The notes under the pieces were generated by a model. It did not search any database. It was not told the origin of the DNA and saw only the letters and a program-made list of their open reading frames with translations. Positions 7,564 through 16,967 of a DNA stretch of 64,000 bases are shown here, in pieces. The DNA comes from Azospirillum sp. RU38E (GTDB taxonomy: Bacteria > Pseudomonadota > Alphaproteobacteria > Azospirillales > Azospirillaceae). The position numbers were made by a program, and so were the translations under genes. The DNA lies in NCBI RefSeq assembly GCF_900188385.1, contig NZ_FZOI01000008.1:62001-126000 (forward strand), in the 5' to 3' direction. Positions within the stretch are counted from its first letter, which is position 1. Each line of letters starts with the position of its first letter.

Positions 7564-8619
7564 ATGTCGGCCGATCAAGAGCTCTCATCCTTCACCCGCC
7601 ACCGCTCCATCTGGCGCGCGGCGGATGATCGATCCCTGGCCCTGATCGATCAGCGGGCCCTGCCGCAGCGTCTGACGCTGCGCACGGCTGCCTCTGTGGC
7701 GGATATTCTGGCGGCGATCCGGGAAGGCAGCGTGCAGGGGCCCGCCCGCCGCGCCGTGGCCGCCGCCTATGGGCTGGCCCTGGCGGCACGGCGCGACCCC
7801 GACATGGCAGCCGTGATGGCGGCTTTCTATACGCTGGCGGTGCTGGATCACCGCTGCCCCCTGCTGCGCGGGGCGCTGGACCGGGTGCGCGACGCGCTGG
7901 ATATCAGCCCCAAGGCAGAACGCGCCGACAATGCCATGGCAGAGGCCGACGCCATCGCGCAGGAGGATCAGGAAAACCATCTCTCCATCGGCCGCCATGC
8001 CCTGCCGCTGCTGCGCGAGGGGAACGGGGAAGGGACAGCTGCCCCCCTGATGCTGGCCGCCCCTGCAGGCTGGCTGTCGGCAATGGGCTGGGGGGCGGCC
8101 ACGGCTGCCTTGTTCCTGGCGCAGGAACAATATGATCTCTGGCGGATCAGCGGCAGCCGGATCGGGCAGGGGACAGAGCCCCCGGCCCCGCCGCCCCTGG
8201 CCCTGACCACCAGCCCGCTGACCGGCTGGGAACTGGCAGAGGCGGGCATTGCCCATCAGCAACTGGATCAGGCCACCGCCTTGGCCCGGCTGGCGGCGGG
8301 GCCGGTCAGTGCGGTCTGGCTGGCGGTGGAACGGGCCACACCCGCCGGCGATCTGGCGGTACGGCCGGATCAGGCGGCACTGGCACAGGCCGCCCATGCC
8401 GCCGGTGTGCCGGTCATCGCCTGCCTGACGGCCGGGGCCATCCATTGGCGGGCGGCGCGGCCCAGCGCCATCGCCGCCCCCGATCTGGCTTTATTGACCC
8501 CTGATATTGTCAACCGGCTGGTGACGGAACGGGGCATCTGCCAGCCGGTCACCGCCGCCCTGGCCGACCTGTTCCCCGAACAGCTCTCCCCCTTCGACGG
8601 GGCCGCCAACGAGGCTTGA
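7564..8619 (+). CDS. Degenerate methylthioribose-1-phosphate isomerase-like protein (MtnA/eIF2B-alpha family)
   Basis: 351 residues with the layout of MtnA, which isomerises 5-methylthioribose-1-phosphate in methionine salvage. The N-terminal IWRAADDRSLALIDQRALP, the VQGPARRAVAAAYGLALA segment (family: VRGAPAIGVAAAYG), LTGWELAEAGI and the terminal TERGI are recognisable. The catalytic parts are not: the family CNTG cysteine region reads APAGWLSAMGWGAAT (166-180) with no Cys, and the catalytic Asp of GADR is Glu256 (VERA, followed by the conserved GD). The DETRP motif is replaced by a Pro-rich insertion. It is probably not an isomerase; it may be a regulatory or binding homologue. ATG at 7564 has AGGAAA just upstream. 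It starts 33 bases after the structured repeat. Confidence 0.7.
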   Translation: MSADQELSSFTRHRSIWRAADDRSLALIDQRALPQRLTLRTAASVADILAAIREGSVQGPARRAVAAAYGLALAARRDPDMAAVMAAFYTLAVLDHRCPLLRGALDRVRDALDISPKAERADNAMAEADAIAQEDQENHLSIGRHALPLLREGNGEGTAAPLMLAAPAGWLSAMGWGAATAALFLAQEQYDLWRISGSRIGQGTEPPAPPPLALTTSPLTGWELAEAGIAHQQLDQATALARLAAGPVSAVWLAVERATPAGDLAVRPDQAALAQAAHAAGVPVIACLTAGAIHWRAARPSAIAAPDLALLTPDIVNRLVTERGICQPVTAALADLFPEQLSPFDGAANEA

Positions 8620-8654
8620 TGGGGATAGGGAAGTCCTTCCCCCTATCAACCCGG

Positions 8655-9854
8655 TCACAGCGCCAGGGCTGCTTCCTTGGCTGCGATCTGGGCGGCATAT
8701 TCGGCCGCCAGGATCTTGTGCTGCTCCAACTGGGCGGAACGCTGGGAGGCGCTCGCCCGCTGGCTCTCACTCTTCAACTGGCCGCAGGCGGCCAGGATAT
8801 CGTCGCCACGCGGGCGGCGAATCGGGCTGGCATAGCCGGCCTCGTTCAGATAATCGCTGAACTTCTCAATCTGGTCCCAATCGCTGCGTTCAAACGGCGA
8901 ACCGGGCCAGGGGTTGAAGGGGATCAGGTTGATCTTGGACGGAATGCCGCGGATCAGGCGCACCAGCTCGCGCGCGTCCGCCATGCTGTCATTCACGCCC
9001 TTCAGCATCACATATTCCCAGGTGCAGCGCCGGGCATTGTTCAGGCCCGGATATGTCCGCACCGCTTCCATCAATTCCTTGATCGGGTATTTGCGGTTGA
9101 TGGGCACGATGCGGTCGCGCAGCTCATCATTCACCGCGTGCAGGGAAACGGCGAGGTTGACGCCCAATTCCGCGCCCGCCCGCTTCATCATCGGCACCAC
9201 TCCCGACGTGGACAGGGTGATGCGCCGCTTGGAGATGGAGATACCTTCCCCATCCATGATGATCTTCAAGGCCTTGGCGACATTGTCGTAATTATAGAGC
9301 GGCTCCCCCATGCCCATCATGACGATGTTGGAGAGCATCCGTCCATCCGGGGGGCTGGGCCATTCGCCCAGATCGTCGCGGGCCAGCATAACCTGACCGA
9401 CAATTTCATCCGCCGTCAGGTTGCGCACCAGGCGCTGGGTGCCCGTATGGCAGAAACGGCAGGTCAGCGTGCAGCCAACCTGGGAGGAGACGCACAGCGT
9501 GCCGCGATCTTCCTCCGGGATGTGGACGGCCTCCACCTCCTGCCCGTCATGGAAGCGGCAGAGCCACTTGCGCGTGCCATCTTCCGACAGCAGGGCCTTC
9601 ATCGGGATGGGCCGGTCGACGACGAAATGCGCCGCCAGCTTTTCCCGCGCCGGCTTGGCCAGCGTCGACATCTGCGCGAAATCGGTGGTGCCGCGATGGT
9701 AGATCCAGTGCCAGACCTGCCGCGCGCGGAATTTTTCGAAACCGGCGGCAACCAGCGTTGCCTCCAGCTCTTCGCGGGAAAGCCCAACAAGATTGGTCAG
9801 CCCGTCCGCGCGGGGGGCGGCGGCGAACTTGTCGCTGTGATTTTCGATACCCAT
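8655..9854 (-). CDS. rlmN: Dual-specificity 23S rRNA/tRNA adenine-C2 methyltransferase RlmN
   Basis: 399 residues. The radical SAM cluster motif C-x3-C-x2-C is at 128-135 (CTLTCRFC), preceded by TLCVSSQVG, which carries one of the two methyl-carrier cysteines' region, and the C-terminal [11 protein letters not shown] holds the second catalytic Cys. RlmN methylates A2503 of 23S rRNA and A37 of some tRNAs. ATG at 9854 is preferred to a TTG 13 codons upstream; neither has a strong ribosome binding site. The C-terminus has an extra Ala/Gln/Glu-rich helical tail of about 35 residues after the catalytic domain. Its stop faces the MtnA-like gene. Confidence 0.95.
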   Translation of the reverse strand: MGIENHSDKFAAAPRADGLTNLVGLSREELEATLVAAGFEKFRARQVWHWIYHRGTTDFAQMSTLAKPAREKLAAHFVVDRPIPMKALLSEDGTRKWLCRFHDGQEVEAVHIPEEDRGTLCVSSQVGCTLTCRFCHTGTQRLVRNLTADEIVGQVMLARDDLGEWPSPPDGRMLSNIVMMGMGEPLYNYDNVAKALKIIMDGEGISISKRRITLSTSGVVPMMKRAGAELGVNLAVSLHAVNDELRDRIVPINRKYPIKELMEAVRTYPGLNNARRCTWEYVMLKGVNDSMADARELVRLIRGIPSKINLIPFNPWPGSPFERSDWDQIEKFSDYLNEAGYASPIRRPRGDDILAACGQLKSESQRASASQRSAQLEQHKILAAEYAAQIAAKEAALAL

Positions 9855-9923
9855 GATGTGCCGATAGATGGGGCAGAACGCGCCTTCTGTCAAAGGCGCA
9901 GCCGGTCAGGGTGCCTTGCAGGC

Positions 9924-9955
9924 ACTGCGGGGCGGGCACCACCCCACCCCGCAGT
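9924..9955. terminator. GC-rich hairpin, possible terminator
   Basis: A 9-bp stem ACTGCGGGG/CCCCGCAGT with a 14-base loop between the end of the leftward membrane-protein gene (stop at 9960) and the start of rlmN. It has no T-run on the minus strand, so it would be at best a weak or factor-dependent terminator. Confidence 0.35.
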
Positions 9956-9959
9956 CCCG

Positions 9960-10460
9960 TCAATCATCCCCCGGCAGGTAATGGCCAAGCGACAGGAAAT
10001 TTTCCCGCGTTGTCTTATCCACCACCAGCTCATGCTCTAATATGGCCTCGGCCACGCAAGCGGCTATGGCATTGAAACCATCCAACTGGTTTTCCAACGC
10101 TACCCGATGCCCAGCGCCCGCCAGAACCAGTTGCAGCCAGCCGCCGGACCAGTGGTGCTTGGTGGCGTAATATTTCAGGCTGACCTTTTCCAGGTCATCC
10201 CAATCAATACGTTGTTCCAATAACCCGACAACGCGCAGCCCCACCTCGTCCACATGGATGGTTTGAAACTGACGCAATAGGGTGCGCAGGGCGAGCACCA
10301 GAAACAGGAGCCCGCTGGCGCCCGCCAACACCGCAATGACCGGGTGAGGGGTGGTAACCAGGAACGGCCCGACGGACATCACCAACCCCACCGCCGCGCG
10401 CAGGCCATCGGCCTTTTGCTCATAGGCGGGGTAGCGGGCGACAATGCGAGCATCACTCAC
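9960..10460 (-). CDS. Small membrane protein of unknown function
   Basis: 166 residues. Two adjacent hydrophobic segments (about 23-38 and 42-63, with LAGASGLLFLVLALRTLL) form a membrane hairpin; the remainder (about 66-140) has alternating hydrophobic strands (IHVDEVGLRVVGLLEQRIDWDDLEKVSLKYYATKHHW) that resemble a PH-like domain of small bacterial membrane proteins, but I do not assign a family. Its ATG overlaps the stop of the oligopeptidase gene by 4 bases (ATGA), so the two are translationally coupled, which may mean a common function at the membrane. Confidence 0.7.
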   Translation of the reverse strand: MSDARIVARYPAYEQKADGLRAAVGLVMSVGPFLVTTPHPVIAVLAGASGLLFLVLALRTLLRQFQTIHVDEVGLRVVGLLEQRIDWDDLEKVSLKYYATKHHWSGGWLQLVLAGAGHRVALENQLDGFNAIAACVAEAILEHELVVDKTTRENFLSLGHYLPGDD

Positions 10461-12691
10461 TTTGTGATGCCATGGCTGCGCAGGATGAAGGCCTGGGACA
10501 AGGCCACCTCCTTCAGCTTGTCGAAGCGGCCCTTGGAGCCGCCATGGCCGGCCGTCATCTCCGTCTTCAGCAGCACGACATTATCATCCGTCTTCATCAC
10601 CCGCAGCCGGGCCGCCCATTTGGCCGGCTCCCAATAGGTGACGCGGTAATCATTCAGCCCCGCCGTGATCAGCAGCGGCGGATAGGGCCGCTTGGCCACA
10701 TTGTCATAGGGGCTGTAGGTCTTCATGACCTTATAGACGGCTTCGTCATTGGGATTGCCCCATTCCGGATAATCGCTGGCGGTCAGCGGCAGCGTATCGT
10801 CGAACAGGGTGTTCAGCACATCGACGAACGGCACATGCGCTACCGCCCCGGCGAACATGCCATCCGACGCCATGTTCAGGACCGCCCCCATCAGGGTGCC
10901 ACCGGCAGAGCCGCCCTCAATGGAGATATGGCCGGGGCTGCTATAGCCCTGGTTCACCAGGAACTGCGCCACATCGATGAAATCATGGAAGGTGTTGGGC
11001 TTGTTCAGCACCCGGCCGGCATCGTGCCAGGGCCGGCCCATTTCCTCGCCCCCACGAATATGGGCGATGGCATAGGCGAAGCCGCGATCCAGCAGGCCGA
11101 TGCGGGCGCTGGAAAAGCTGGGATCAATGGCGATGGAATAGGAACCATAGCCATAGAGATGCAGCGGCGCCTTGCCGTCCTTCTTGAAATCCTTGCGGTA
11201 GACGATGGAGACGGGGATCAGCGTGCCATCGCGCGCCGGCGCCATCAGGCTTTCCGATGTATAGAGCGTGGGATCATAGCCGCTGGGGATTTCCTGCACC
11301 TTGCGGGTGGTCAGGCTGCGGGCGGCCAGATCGTAATCATAGGTGGTGGGTGGTGTTACCAGCGAATTGTAACGCAGGCGAATCGTGCCGGTGTCATAAA
11401 CCTCATTATTCGCCGCCGCCACGGCGAAGGCGGCATCGGGGAAGGCGATGGTATGGGTATCGCCCTTGGCATCGCGCACCCAGACCTGCTGGTTGCCATC
11501 CTGGCGGCCGAACACCACCAGCCAATCCTTCAGCGCCAGCAGGCCGGTCAGATATTGCCGGTCAGAGGCGGGCATCACCTCCTGCCAGTTCTTTTCCGAC
11601 CAGTCGGCCAGCGGCGCCTTCACCAGCCGGAAATTCAGGTGCTTGTCATTGGTCAGAATCCACAGGCTGTCGCCCTGATCGGCCACGCTGTAGAGGTGAT
11701 TGTCCCGGCGGGGGATCACCACCTTGGGCTTGGCGTCGGGCTGATCGGCCGGGATCAGCATGGTTTCGCTGGCCACCAGCGTGCCGCTGCCAATTTCGAT
11801 GAAGCGGCCGGACTGGCTGGCAGAAATACCCACCCACCAGGAGGGGTCTTTCTCCTCATAAACCTCAATATCCGTGTCATTGGCGGCGCCTAGCGTGTGG
11901 CGCAGCACCTTTTTTGGCCGCTGATTCTCATCGCGCAGCACATAGAACAGGGTCTTGTTGTCCGCCGCCCAGACGATGGAACCGGATGTGCCGGGGATCG
12001 GCTGGCCGATCAGCTCCCCGGTCGTCAGATCCTTGACCACCAGGGCAAAATCCTCCGACCCGCTGTCATCATAGCTATAGGCGAGGTAGTGCCCATCGGG
12101 GCTGGGTTCAAACCCGCCCAGGTCGAAGAAGCCCTTGCCCGCCGCCAGCTGGTTGACATCCAGGATGACCGTCTCACTGCCTTCCGCAGCATCCTGCGGG
12201 CGGCGGACATAAACCGGGTGATCCTGGCCGGCAGAATAGCGGCCCTGATAGATGTAATCACCCTGCCGGTAAGGCACACCACTGTCATCTTCCTTGACCC
12301 GACCCTTTAATTCGGCGAACAGCTTGGCGCGCAAGCCATCCTCCTCCTTACCCATCACCTGCTCGGTATAGTTGTTTTCCGCCTTCAGGTAATCCAGCAC
12401 CGCCGGGTCATCGACCTTGGGATAGGCGCGATCCCGCAGCCAGTCATAAGGGTCGATATAGGTGTCGCCATGGCGCACATGTTCTACCGGAACCTGTTTG
12501 GCAACGGGCGGGGCCGGGAAATTGCCCTGCTTCAGCGGCGGCAGCGCGGTGGCCTGGGAATTGTGATCGGCGGACATCTCAGCCTGCTTGTTCGGGGTCA
12601 GGATATAGGCCGTGGCGACACCCGCCACCAGCACGGCAAACAGGGCGAGAACTGCCGGTTTGCCTTTATTGCCACGCGTCGAACCTGACAT
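10457..12691 (-). CDS. ptrB: Prolyl oligopeptidase family protease B (S9A)
   Basis: 744 residues, somewhat longer than E. coli oligopeptidase B because of an N-terminal hydrophobic segment (about 11-30, AVLALFAVLVAGVATAYI) that should anchor or export it. The N-terminal beta-propeller begins with VEHVRHGDTYIDPYDWLRD, typical of oligopeptidase B. The catalytic domain has GGSAGGTLMG with the nucleophile Ser, the acid in AGLNDYRV and the His in MTAGHGGSKGRF. These enzymes cut short peptides after basic residues. Its stop overlaps the start of the downstream membrane-protein gene. The rightward response-regulator gene diverges from it. Confidence 0.92.
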   Translation of the reverse strand: MSGSTRGNKGKPAVLALFAVLVAGVATAYILTPNKQAEMSADHNSQATALPPLKQGNFPAPPVAKQVPVEHVRHGDTYIDPYDWLRDRAYPKVDDPAVLDYLKAENNYTEQVMGKEEDGLRAKLFAELKGRVKEDDSGVPYRQGDYIYQGRYSAGQDHPVYVRRPQDAAEGSETVILDVNQLAAGKGFFDLGGFEPSPDGHYLAYSYDDSGSEDFALVVKDLTTGELIGQPIPGTSGSIVWAADNKTLFYVLRDENQRPKKVLRHTLGAANDTDIEVYEEKDPSWWVGISASQSGRFIEIGSGTLVASETMLIPADQPDAKPKVVIPRRDNHLYSVADQGDSLWILTNDKHLNFRLVKAPLADWSEKNWQEVMPASDRQYLTGLLALKDWLVVFGRQDGNQQVWVRDAKGDTHTIAFPDAAFAVAAANNEVYDTGTIRLRYNSLVTPPTTYDYDLAARSLTTRKVQEIPSGYDPTLYTSESLMAPARDGTLIPVSIVYRKDFKKDGKAPLHLYGYGSYSIAIDPSFSSARIGLLDRGFAYAIAHIRGGEEMGRPWHDAGRVLNKPNTFHDFIDVAQFLVNQGYSSPGHISIEGGSAGGTLMGAVLNMASDGMFAGAVAHVPFVDVLNTLFDDTLPLTASDYPEWGNPNDEAVYKVMKTYSPYDNVAKRPYPPLLITAGLNDYRVTYWEPAKWAARLRVMKTDDNVVLLKTEMTAGHGGSKGRFDKLKEVALSQAFILRSHGITK

Positions 12692-12975
12692 GCTGATCCC
12701 CTTGGGTGGATGAAGGGGGACAGGATATGCGCGTCGCCTGCTTCCTGCCAGTGCCTTGCCAACGCAAGAAAATTTCCTTCCCTTTCGCTTCCCGCCCCAT
12801 GCTGCATGGCGATAATAAGGACAAGCATTTCAGGAAAATTCGGCTATACTCCCCCCGGATTACAGATTGCATACAATCGTCGCGGCAACAGCGCTTCTGG
12901 AACGGCGGGGGAACAACCTGTCGGATGCAAGGGCTGGAACGGGCGCGCAGGCACCAACCGGTTGGGGGATTATCG

Positions 12976-14550
12976 GTGGACGGGGTTGAGGATGATTTCC
13001 TGTTCGCGGAAGATGGGTCGCTGCGCGCGCCAACCCCTGCCGCCGCTTCCCCGGTCTCAACCGTGCTGGCCCCCTGGCGGGTGCTGATCGTCGATGATGA
13101 CGAAGAGGTGCATAGCGTCACCCGCTATGCCCTGCGCAAGGTTAATTTCCGCAACCGGCCGCTGGAGCTGATTTCTGCCTTCTCCGCCGCCCAGGCCCTG
13201 ACCATCCTGAAAGCGCAACCAGACATGGCGCTGGTGCTACTGGATGTGGTGATGGAAACCGACGATGCCGGCCTGCGGCTGGTGCGGGCCATCCGCGATG
13301 ATCTGGGCAATCACACCGTCCGGTTGATCCTGCGCACCGGCCAGCCCGGTCAGGCACCGGAAGAACGGGTGATCGTTGATTACGACGTGAATGATTACAA
13401 GGCCAAGACGGAGCTGACGGCGCAGAAGCTGTTCACCACCGTTATTGCTGCCCTGCGCGCCTTTGACGATATCGTCGCCATTGAAACCAACCGGCATGGC
13501 CTGCGCCGGATGATTGCGCTGGACGACCGACTGCGCCCGGATATGGGCCTGGAAGCCTATGCCCAGACCGTGCTGGAACAGACGGGCGCCATCCTGGGGA
13601 CAATGGTTGACGGGTTGGTCTGCGCGGTGGAAACCGACGGGAATGACAGCGCCGATGCGCCGCGCTACCGGCCGGTAGCCGCCAGCGGCAACTGGGCGGG
13701 CGAAGCGCTGCCCCTGCCGGGCCATCCGCTGCATCAGGCCCTGGCTGAGCTGGAGGCCACCCGCCAGACGGGGGCGGCGGGTCAACGTGCCGGGCTTTAT
13801 CTGCCAGGGCCGGATGGCAGCCTGTTCCTGACCCTGCTGGATTGCGGCCGCCCGCTGGGTCCGCTGGATTGCGACCTGCTGGGCGTGCTGGCGGCCAAGG
13901 TGGCGGCCGGTCTGGCCAATATCGTGCTGTATGAAAAGCTGCGCCGGGTGAATGCCGATCTGCGCAGCATGACCCAGACGCTGGAAAGCCGGGTGACCGA
14001 ACGCACGCATGAGCTGATGGAAGCGAATGCCAAGCTGGAACGGCTGGCCAGCATCGACAGCCTGACCGGCATCATGAACCGCCGCTGCTTCATGGAACAT
14101 GCCTTGCGGGAATGTGAGCGGGCAGGGCGTTACCATCGCCAGCTTTCCCTGCTGCTGATCGATCTGGACCGGTTCAAGCTGGTCAATGACAATCACGGCC
14201 ATGCCGCCGGCGACACGGTGATCCGTCAGGCGGTGGAACGGGCCGCTGGCGTATTGCGCACCAATGACTGCATTGCCCGCTATGGCGGGGAGGAACTGGT
14301 GGTGCTGCTGCCCGAAACCGGGCTGGAGATGGCCCAACGCGTAGCCGAACGTGTCCGCCAAGCCATCGGCGCCACCCCGATCCCGCATGAAAATGTCGCC
14401 ATCCCGCTGACAGCCAGCATCGGTGTGGCCGAATGGTGTGGGGAGGCGGAAAGCCTGGACCAGTTGCTGGATCGGGCCGATCAGGCGCTTTATGCCGCCA
14501 AGCAGGGCGGCCGTGATCGTGTGGAACTGGCACGGGTGGCGCTGGCGTGA
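12976..14550 (+). CDS. Response regulator with DUF3369 and a diguanylate cyclase (GGDEF) domain
   Basis: 524 residues from a GTG with GGGGGA seven bases upstream. An N-terminal receiver (about 34-160) has the acidic pocket VDDDEE (39-44) and phospho-acceptor Asp90 in LLDVVME. The middle (about 165-330) is DUF3369 (TTVIAALRAFDDIVAIETNR, YAQTVLEQTGAILG). A short coiled coil (LESRVTERTHELMEANAKLERLASID) leads to the GGDEF domain with active-site GGEEL and, five residues before it, RTND, which fits the RxxD inhibitory site. It should make cyclic di-GMP when phosphorylated and be product-inhibited. No histidine kinase is nearby. The frame stays open further upstream, but the GTG gives the usual start of this family. 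Confidence 0.9.
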   Translation: MDGVEDDFLFAEDGSLRAPTPAAASPVSTVLAPWRVLIVDDDEEVHSVTRYALRKVNFRNRPLELISAFSAAQALTILKAQPDMALVLLDVVMETDDAGLRLVRAIRDDLGNHTVRLILRTGQPGQAPEERVIVDYDVNDYKAKTELTAQKLFTTVIAALRAFDDIVAIETNRHGLRRMIALDDRLRPDMGLEAYAQTVLEQTGAILGTMVDGLVCAVETDGNDSADAPRYRPVAASGNWAGEALPLPGHPLHQALAELEATRQTGAAGQRAGLYLPGPDGSLFLTLLDCGRPLGPLDCDLLGVLAAKVAAGLANIVLYEKLRRVNADLRSMTQTLESRVTERTHELMEANAKLERLASIDSLTGIMNRRCFMEHALRECERAGRYHRQLSLLLIDLDRFKLVNDNHGHAAGDTVIRQAVERAAGVLRTNDCIARYGGEELVVLLPETGLEMAQRVAERVRQAIGATPIPHENVAIPLTASIGVAEWCGEAESLDQLLDRADQALYAAKQGGRDRVELARVALA

Positions 14551-14599
14551 TAGCCAGGGCACCTTCGTTCTGACAGATGGATCATCCCAGGCTGTTTCC

Positions 14600-15283
14600 A
14601 TGACCAGGTCCGCCATGCTTGCCACCACCGCCCTGCCGCGCCCCATCCATGCCGTTGTCTTTGATATGGACGGGCTGCTGATCGACACAGAGCGGCATGT
14701 GAAATTGGCAACGCTGGAGACGGCAACCGCCATCGGGCGGCCGATGCCTGAGGAATTCTACGCCGGCATCATCGGCACCCCCTGGACCGAAACCGTCACC
14801 CTGCTGCGGGATTTTTTTGGCGGTGAAGACAATCTGCGCGCTTTCATGACTGCGTTTGAGCCCCGCGTCACCGACCTGCTGGCCGATGTGGAGCTGATGA
14901 CCGGCGTGGTCGATCTGTTGGACACGCTGGACCAGATCGGGATGCCGCTGGCCGTCGCCACCTCCACCGGGCGGCTGAAGGCTGACCAGCATCTGCGCCA
15001 TGTCGGCATCCATCACCGGTTCCGCACCATCGTTACCCGCGATGATGTGACGCGCGGCAAGCCGCATCCGGAGCCTTATCTGACCGCAGCCGCCCGGCTG
15101 GGGGTTGATCCCGCCCATTGTCTGGCGCTGGAAGACAGCCATAATGGCATCCGCGCCGCCCATGCCGCCGGCATGATGGCGGTGATGGTGCCGGACATGC
15201 TGCCCGCCACGGCGGAAATCTCCGCCCTTTGTCAGTATGTGGCCGATGATCTGCACGGGGTACGGCGGCTGATCTGCCCTTGA
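14600..15283 (+). CDS. HAD family phosphatase, beta-phosphoglucomutase-like
   Basis: 227 residues. Motif I VFDMDGLLIDTE (about 20-31) gives the nucleophile and general acid aspartates and the mark of the subfamily I phosphatases with a helical cap; motif II is the Thr/Ser of VATSTG, motif III the Lys of TRGKPHPEPY, and motif IV LALEDSHNGIRAA. Such proteins dephosphorylate small sugar phosphates, phosphoglycolate or nucleotides. The true substrate is unknown. An alternative start is the ATG at 14615. It follows the diguanylate cyclase gene after 49 bases and precedes lnt. Confidence 0.85.
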   Translation: MTRSAMLATTALPRPIHAVVFDMDGLLIDTERHVKLATLETATAIGRPMPEEFYAGIIGTPWTETVTLLRDFFGGEDNLRAFMTAFEPRVTDLLADVELMTGVVDLLDTLDQIGMPLAVATSTGRLKADQHLRHVGIHHRFRTIVTRDDVTRGKPHPEPYLTAAARLGVDPAHCLALEDSHNGIRAAHAAGMMAVMVPDMLPATAEISALCQYVADDLHGVRRLICP

Positions 15284-15365
15284 GGGGAAAAACCGGTGGA
15301 CGCTCACCATCATGCCGCAATTGCGCTATAGAATGGGTCATCCGCCGATTGTTCCTTGAGAGAAG

Positions 15366-16958
15366 ATGAGCGCCCTTTCCCTTGAAGCCGGCCCGCTGGC
15401 CGGCCTTGCCACCCGCCTCAAGGAACTGACCGGCTGGCGGCGTTATGGGCTGGCAGCACTGGCCGGGGCACTGGCCACGGCCAGCCTGCCGCCCTTCCAT
15501 ATGCTGCCGCTGCTGCTGGTATCATTTCCGCTGCTGCTGTGGCTGCTGCAGGGGGCGGGGACGGCGAAGCGCACCTTCTGGGTCGGCTGGTGCTTCGCCT
15601 TCGGCCATCATGTGCCGGGGCTTTATTGGATTTCAGTGGCGCTGTTTGTCGATATCGGCCGCTTCTGGTTCATGCTGCCGCCCGCCGTGCTGGGCCTGCC
15701 GGCCCTGCTGGCCGTGTTTGTCGGGTTGGGCTGTCTGCTGCATCGTTGGCTGGTGGGGCGGTTCGGGCTGGGGCCGGTGGCCTCCCTGCTGGTCTTCGCC
15801 CTTTGCTGGACGGGGATGGAATGGCTGCGCGGCCATATCTTCACCGGCTTTCCCTGGAACCTGATCGGCTATGGCTGGTGGCCGGTGAAGCCGGTGCTGC
15901 AGGCGGTTTCCGTCACCGGCATCTATGGCTTGTCGCTATTGACCGTGCTGCTGGCCAGCCTGCCGGCGCTGGCTGTGGGGACGACCTGGCGCCGCCCGGC
16001 CGCCGCCGGTCTGGCCGGGCTGGTGCTGCTGGCCGGCTGGGGGGGCTGGCGGATGGCGGGGCAGGGGCTGGAGACGGTTCCCGGAGTCACCCTGCGCGTG
16101 GTGCAGCCCAATATCCCGCAGACCTTAAAATGGGATCCCAATGCCAAGCTGAACAATGTCCGCCAGACCATCAACCTGTCCGCCGCCGATGGCTGGGAGA
16201 AGGTCAGCCATATCATCTGGCCGGAAACCGCCATCCCCTATTTCCTGCAGGCCCCCGCCGATGGCAATGACAGCGCCGTGCTGGCCCAGACGGTGGGGCG
16301 CATCGCGCCGGCCGGCGGTCTGCTGATCACCGGGGCGCCGCGGGTGGGACGCGGGGCCGATGGGGCGGAACATTATTATAACAGCCTGTTCGCCCTGGAT
16401 GCCGGCGGCGCCATCACCGCCACCTTCGACAAGTTCCATCTGGTGCCGTTTGGCGAATACATGCCGCTGCGGGATTTTCTGCCCGCCGGCATCAATGCCG
16501 TGGCAGCCTCGGCCAGTGATTTCAGCCCCGGTCCCGGGCCGCAAACCCTGACCCTGCCGGGCCTGCCCGCGTTCAGCCCGCTGATCTGTTACGAGGTGAT
16601 TTTCCCCGGCCATGTCGCCCGCACCGGTGAGAACCGGCCGCATTGGCTGCTGAACCTGACCAACGATGCCTGGTACGGCAATTCCACTGGCCCCTATCAG
16701 CATTTCACCATCAGTGCCGTCCGCGCGGTGGAGGAGGGGCTGCCGATGGTGCGTGCGGCCAATACGGGCATTTCCGGGGTGGTCGATGCCTATGGCCGCG
16801 TCACCGCCCGGCTGGGTCTGGGGGAGACCGGCCACCTGGATGCCGCTCTCCCCGTGGCCGCCCCGGTCACGCCCTATGCCCGTTTCGGGGATGGGATGCT
16901 GGCGCTGCTGATGGGGCTGGTGGCCGGGTTGGCGGTGCTGACGCGGCGGCTGGGTTAA
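15366..16958 (+). CDS. lnt: Apolipoprotein N-acyltransferase
   Basis: 530 residues, normal for Lnt, which adds the third acyl chain to lipoproteins in the inner membrane. About six hydrophobic segments occupy residues 25-225, followed by the periplasmic nitrilase-like domain and a last membrane helix (ALLMGLVAGLAVLTRR). The catalytic triad is visible: Glu in IIWPETAIPYF, Lys in FDKFHLVPFGEYMPLR and Cys in PLICYEVIFPG. The first two residues before the Ser/Leu-rich start are preceded by GAGAAG as a ribosome binding site. The HAD gene is 82 bases upstream. It converges on the NTF2-like gene with only 9 bases between stops. Confidence 0.95.
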   Translation: MSALSLEAGPLAGLATRLKELTGWRRYGLAALAGALATASLPPFHMLPLLLVSFPLLLWLLQGAGTAKRTFWVGWCFAFGHHVPGLYWISVALFVDIGRFWFMLPPAVLGLPALLAVFVGLGCLLHRWLVGRFGLGPVASLLVFALCWTGMEWLRGHIFTGFPWNLIGYGWWPVKPVLQAVSVTGIYGLSLLTVLLASLPALAVGTTWRRPAAAGLAGLVLLAGWGGWRMAGQGLETVPGVTLRVVQPNIPQTLKWDPNAKLNNVRQTINLSAADGWEKVSHIIWPETAIPYFLQAPADGNDSAVLAQTVGRIAPAGGLLITGAPRVGRGADGAEHYYNSLFALDAGGAITATFDKFHLVPFGEYMPLRDFLPAGINAVAASASDFSPGPGPQTLTLPGLPAFSPLICYEVIFPGHVARTGENRPHWLLNLTNDAWYGNSTGPYQHFTISAVRAVEEGLPMVRAANTGISGVVDAYGRVTARLGLGETGHLDAALPVAAPVTPYARFGDGMLALLMGLVAGLAVLTRRLG

Positions 16959-16967
16959 AACCGCAGC

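Noticed and set aside
7344-7565. Short leftward frames that look like a small protein with Arg and His repeats
   Set aside because: They run through the hairpins of repeat copy A and have no ribosome binding site; the sequence is explained by the repeat.
8616-10040. Rightward frame of about 470 codons over rlmN
   Set aside because: Antisense shadow of rlmN; no start signal and no domain.
12706-12975. 90-codon N-terminal extension of the diguanylate cyclase
   Set aside because: The protein quality is poor there, while the GTG at 12976 with GGGGGA upstream gives the family start.
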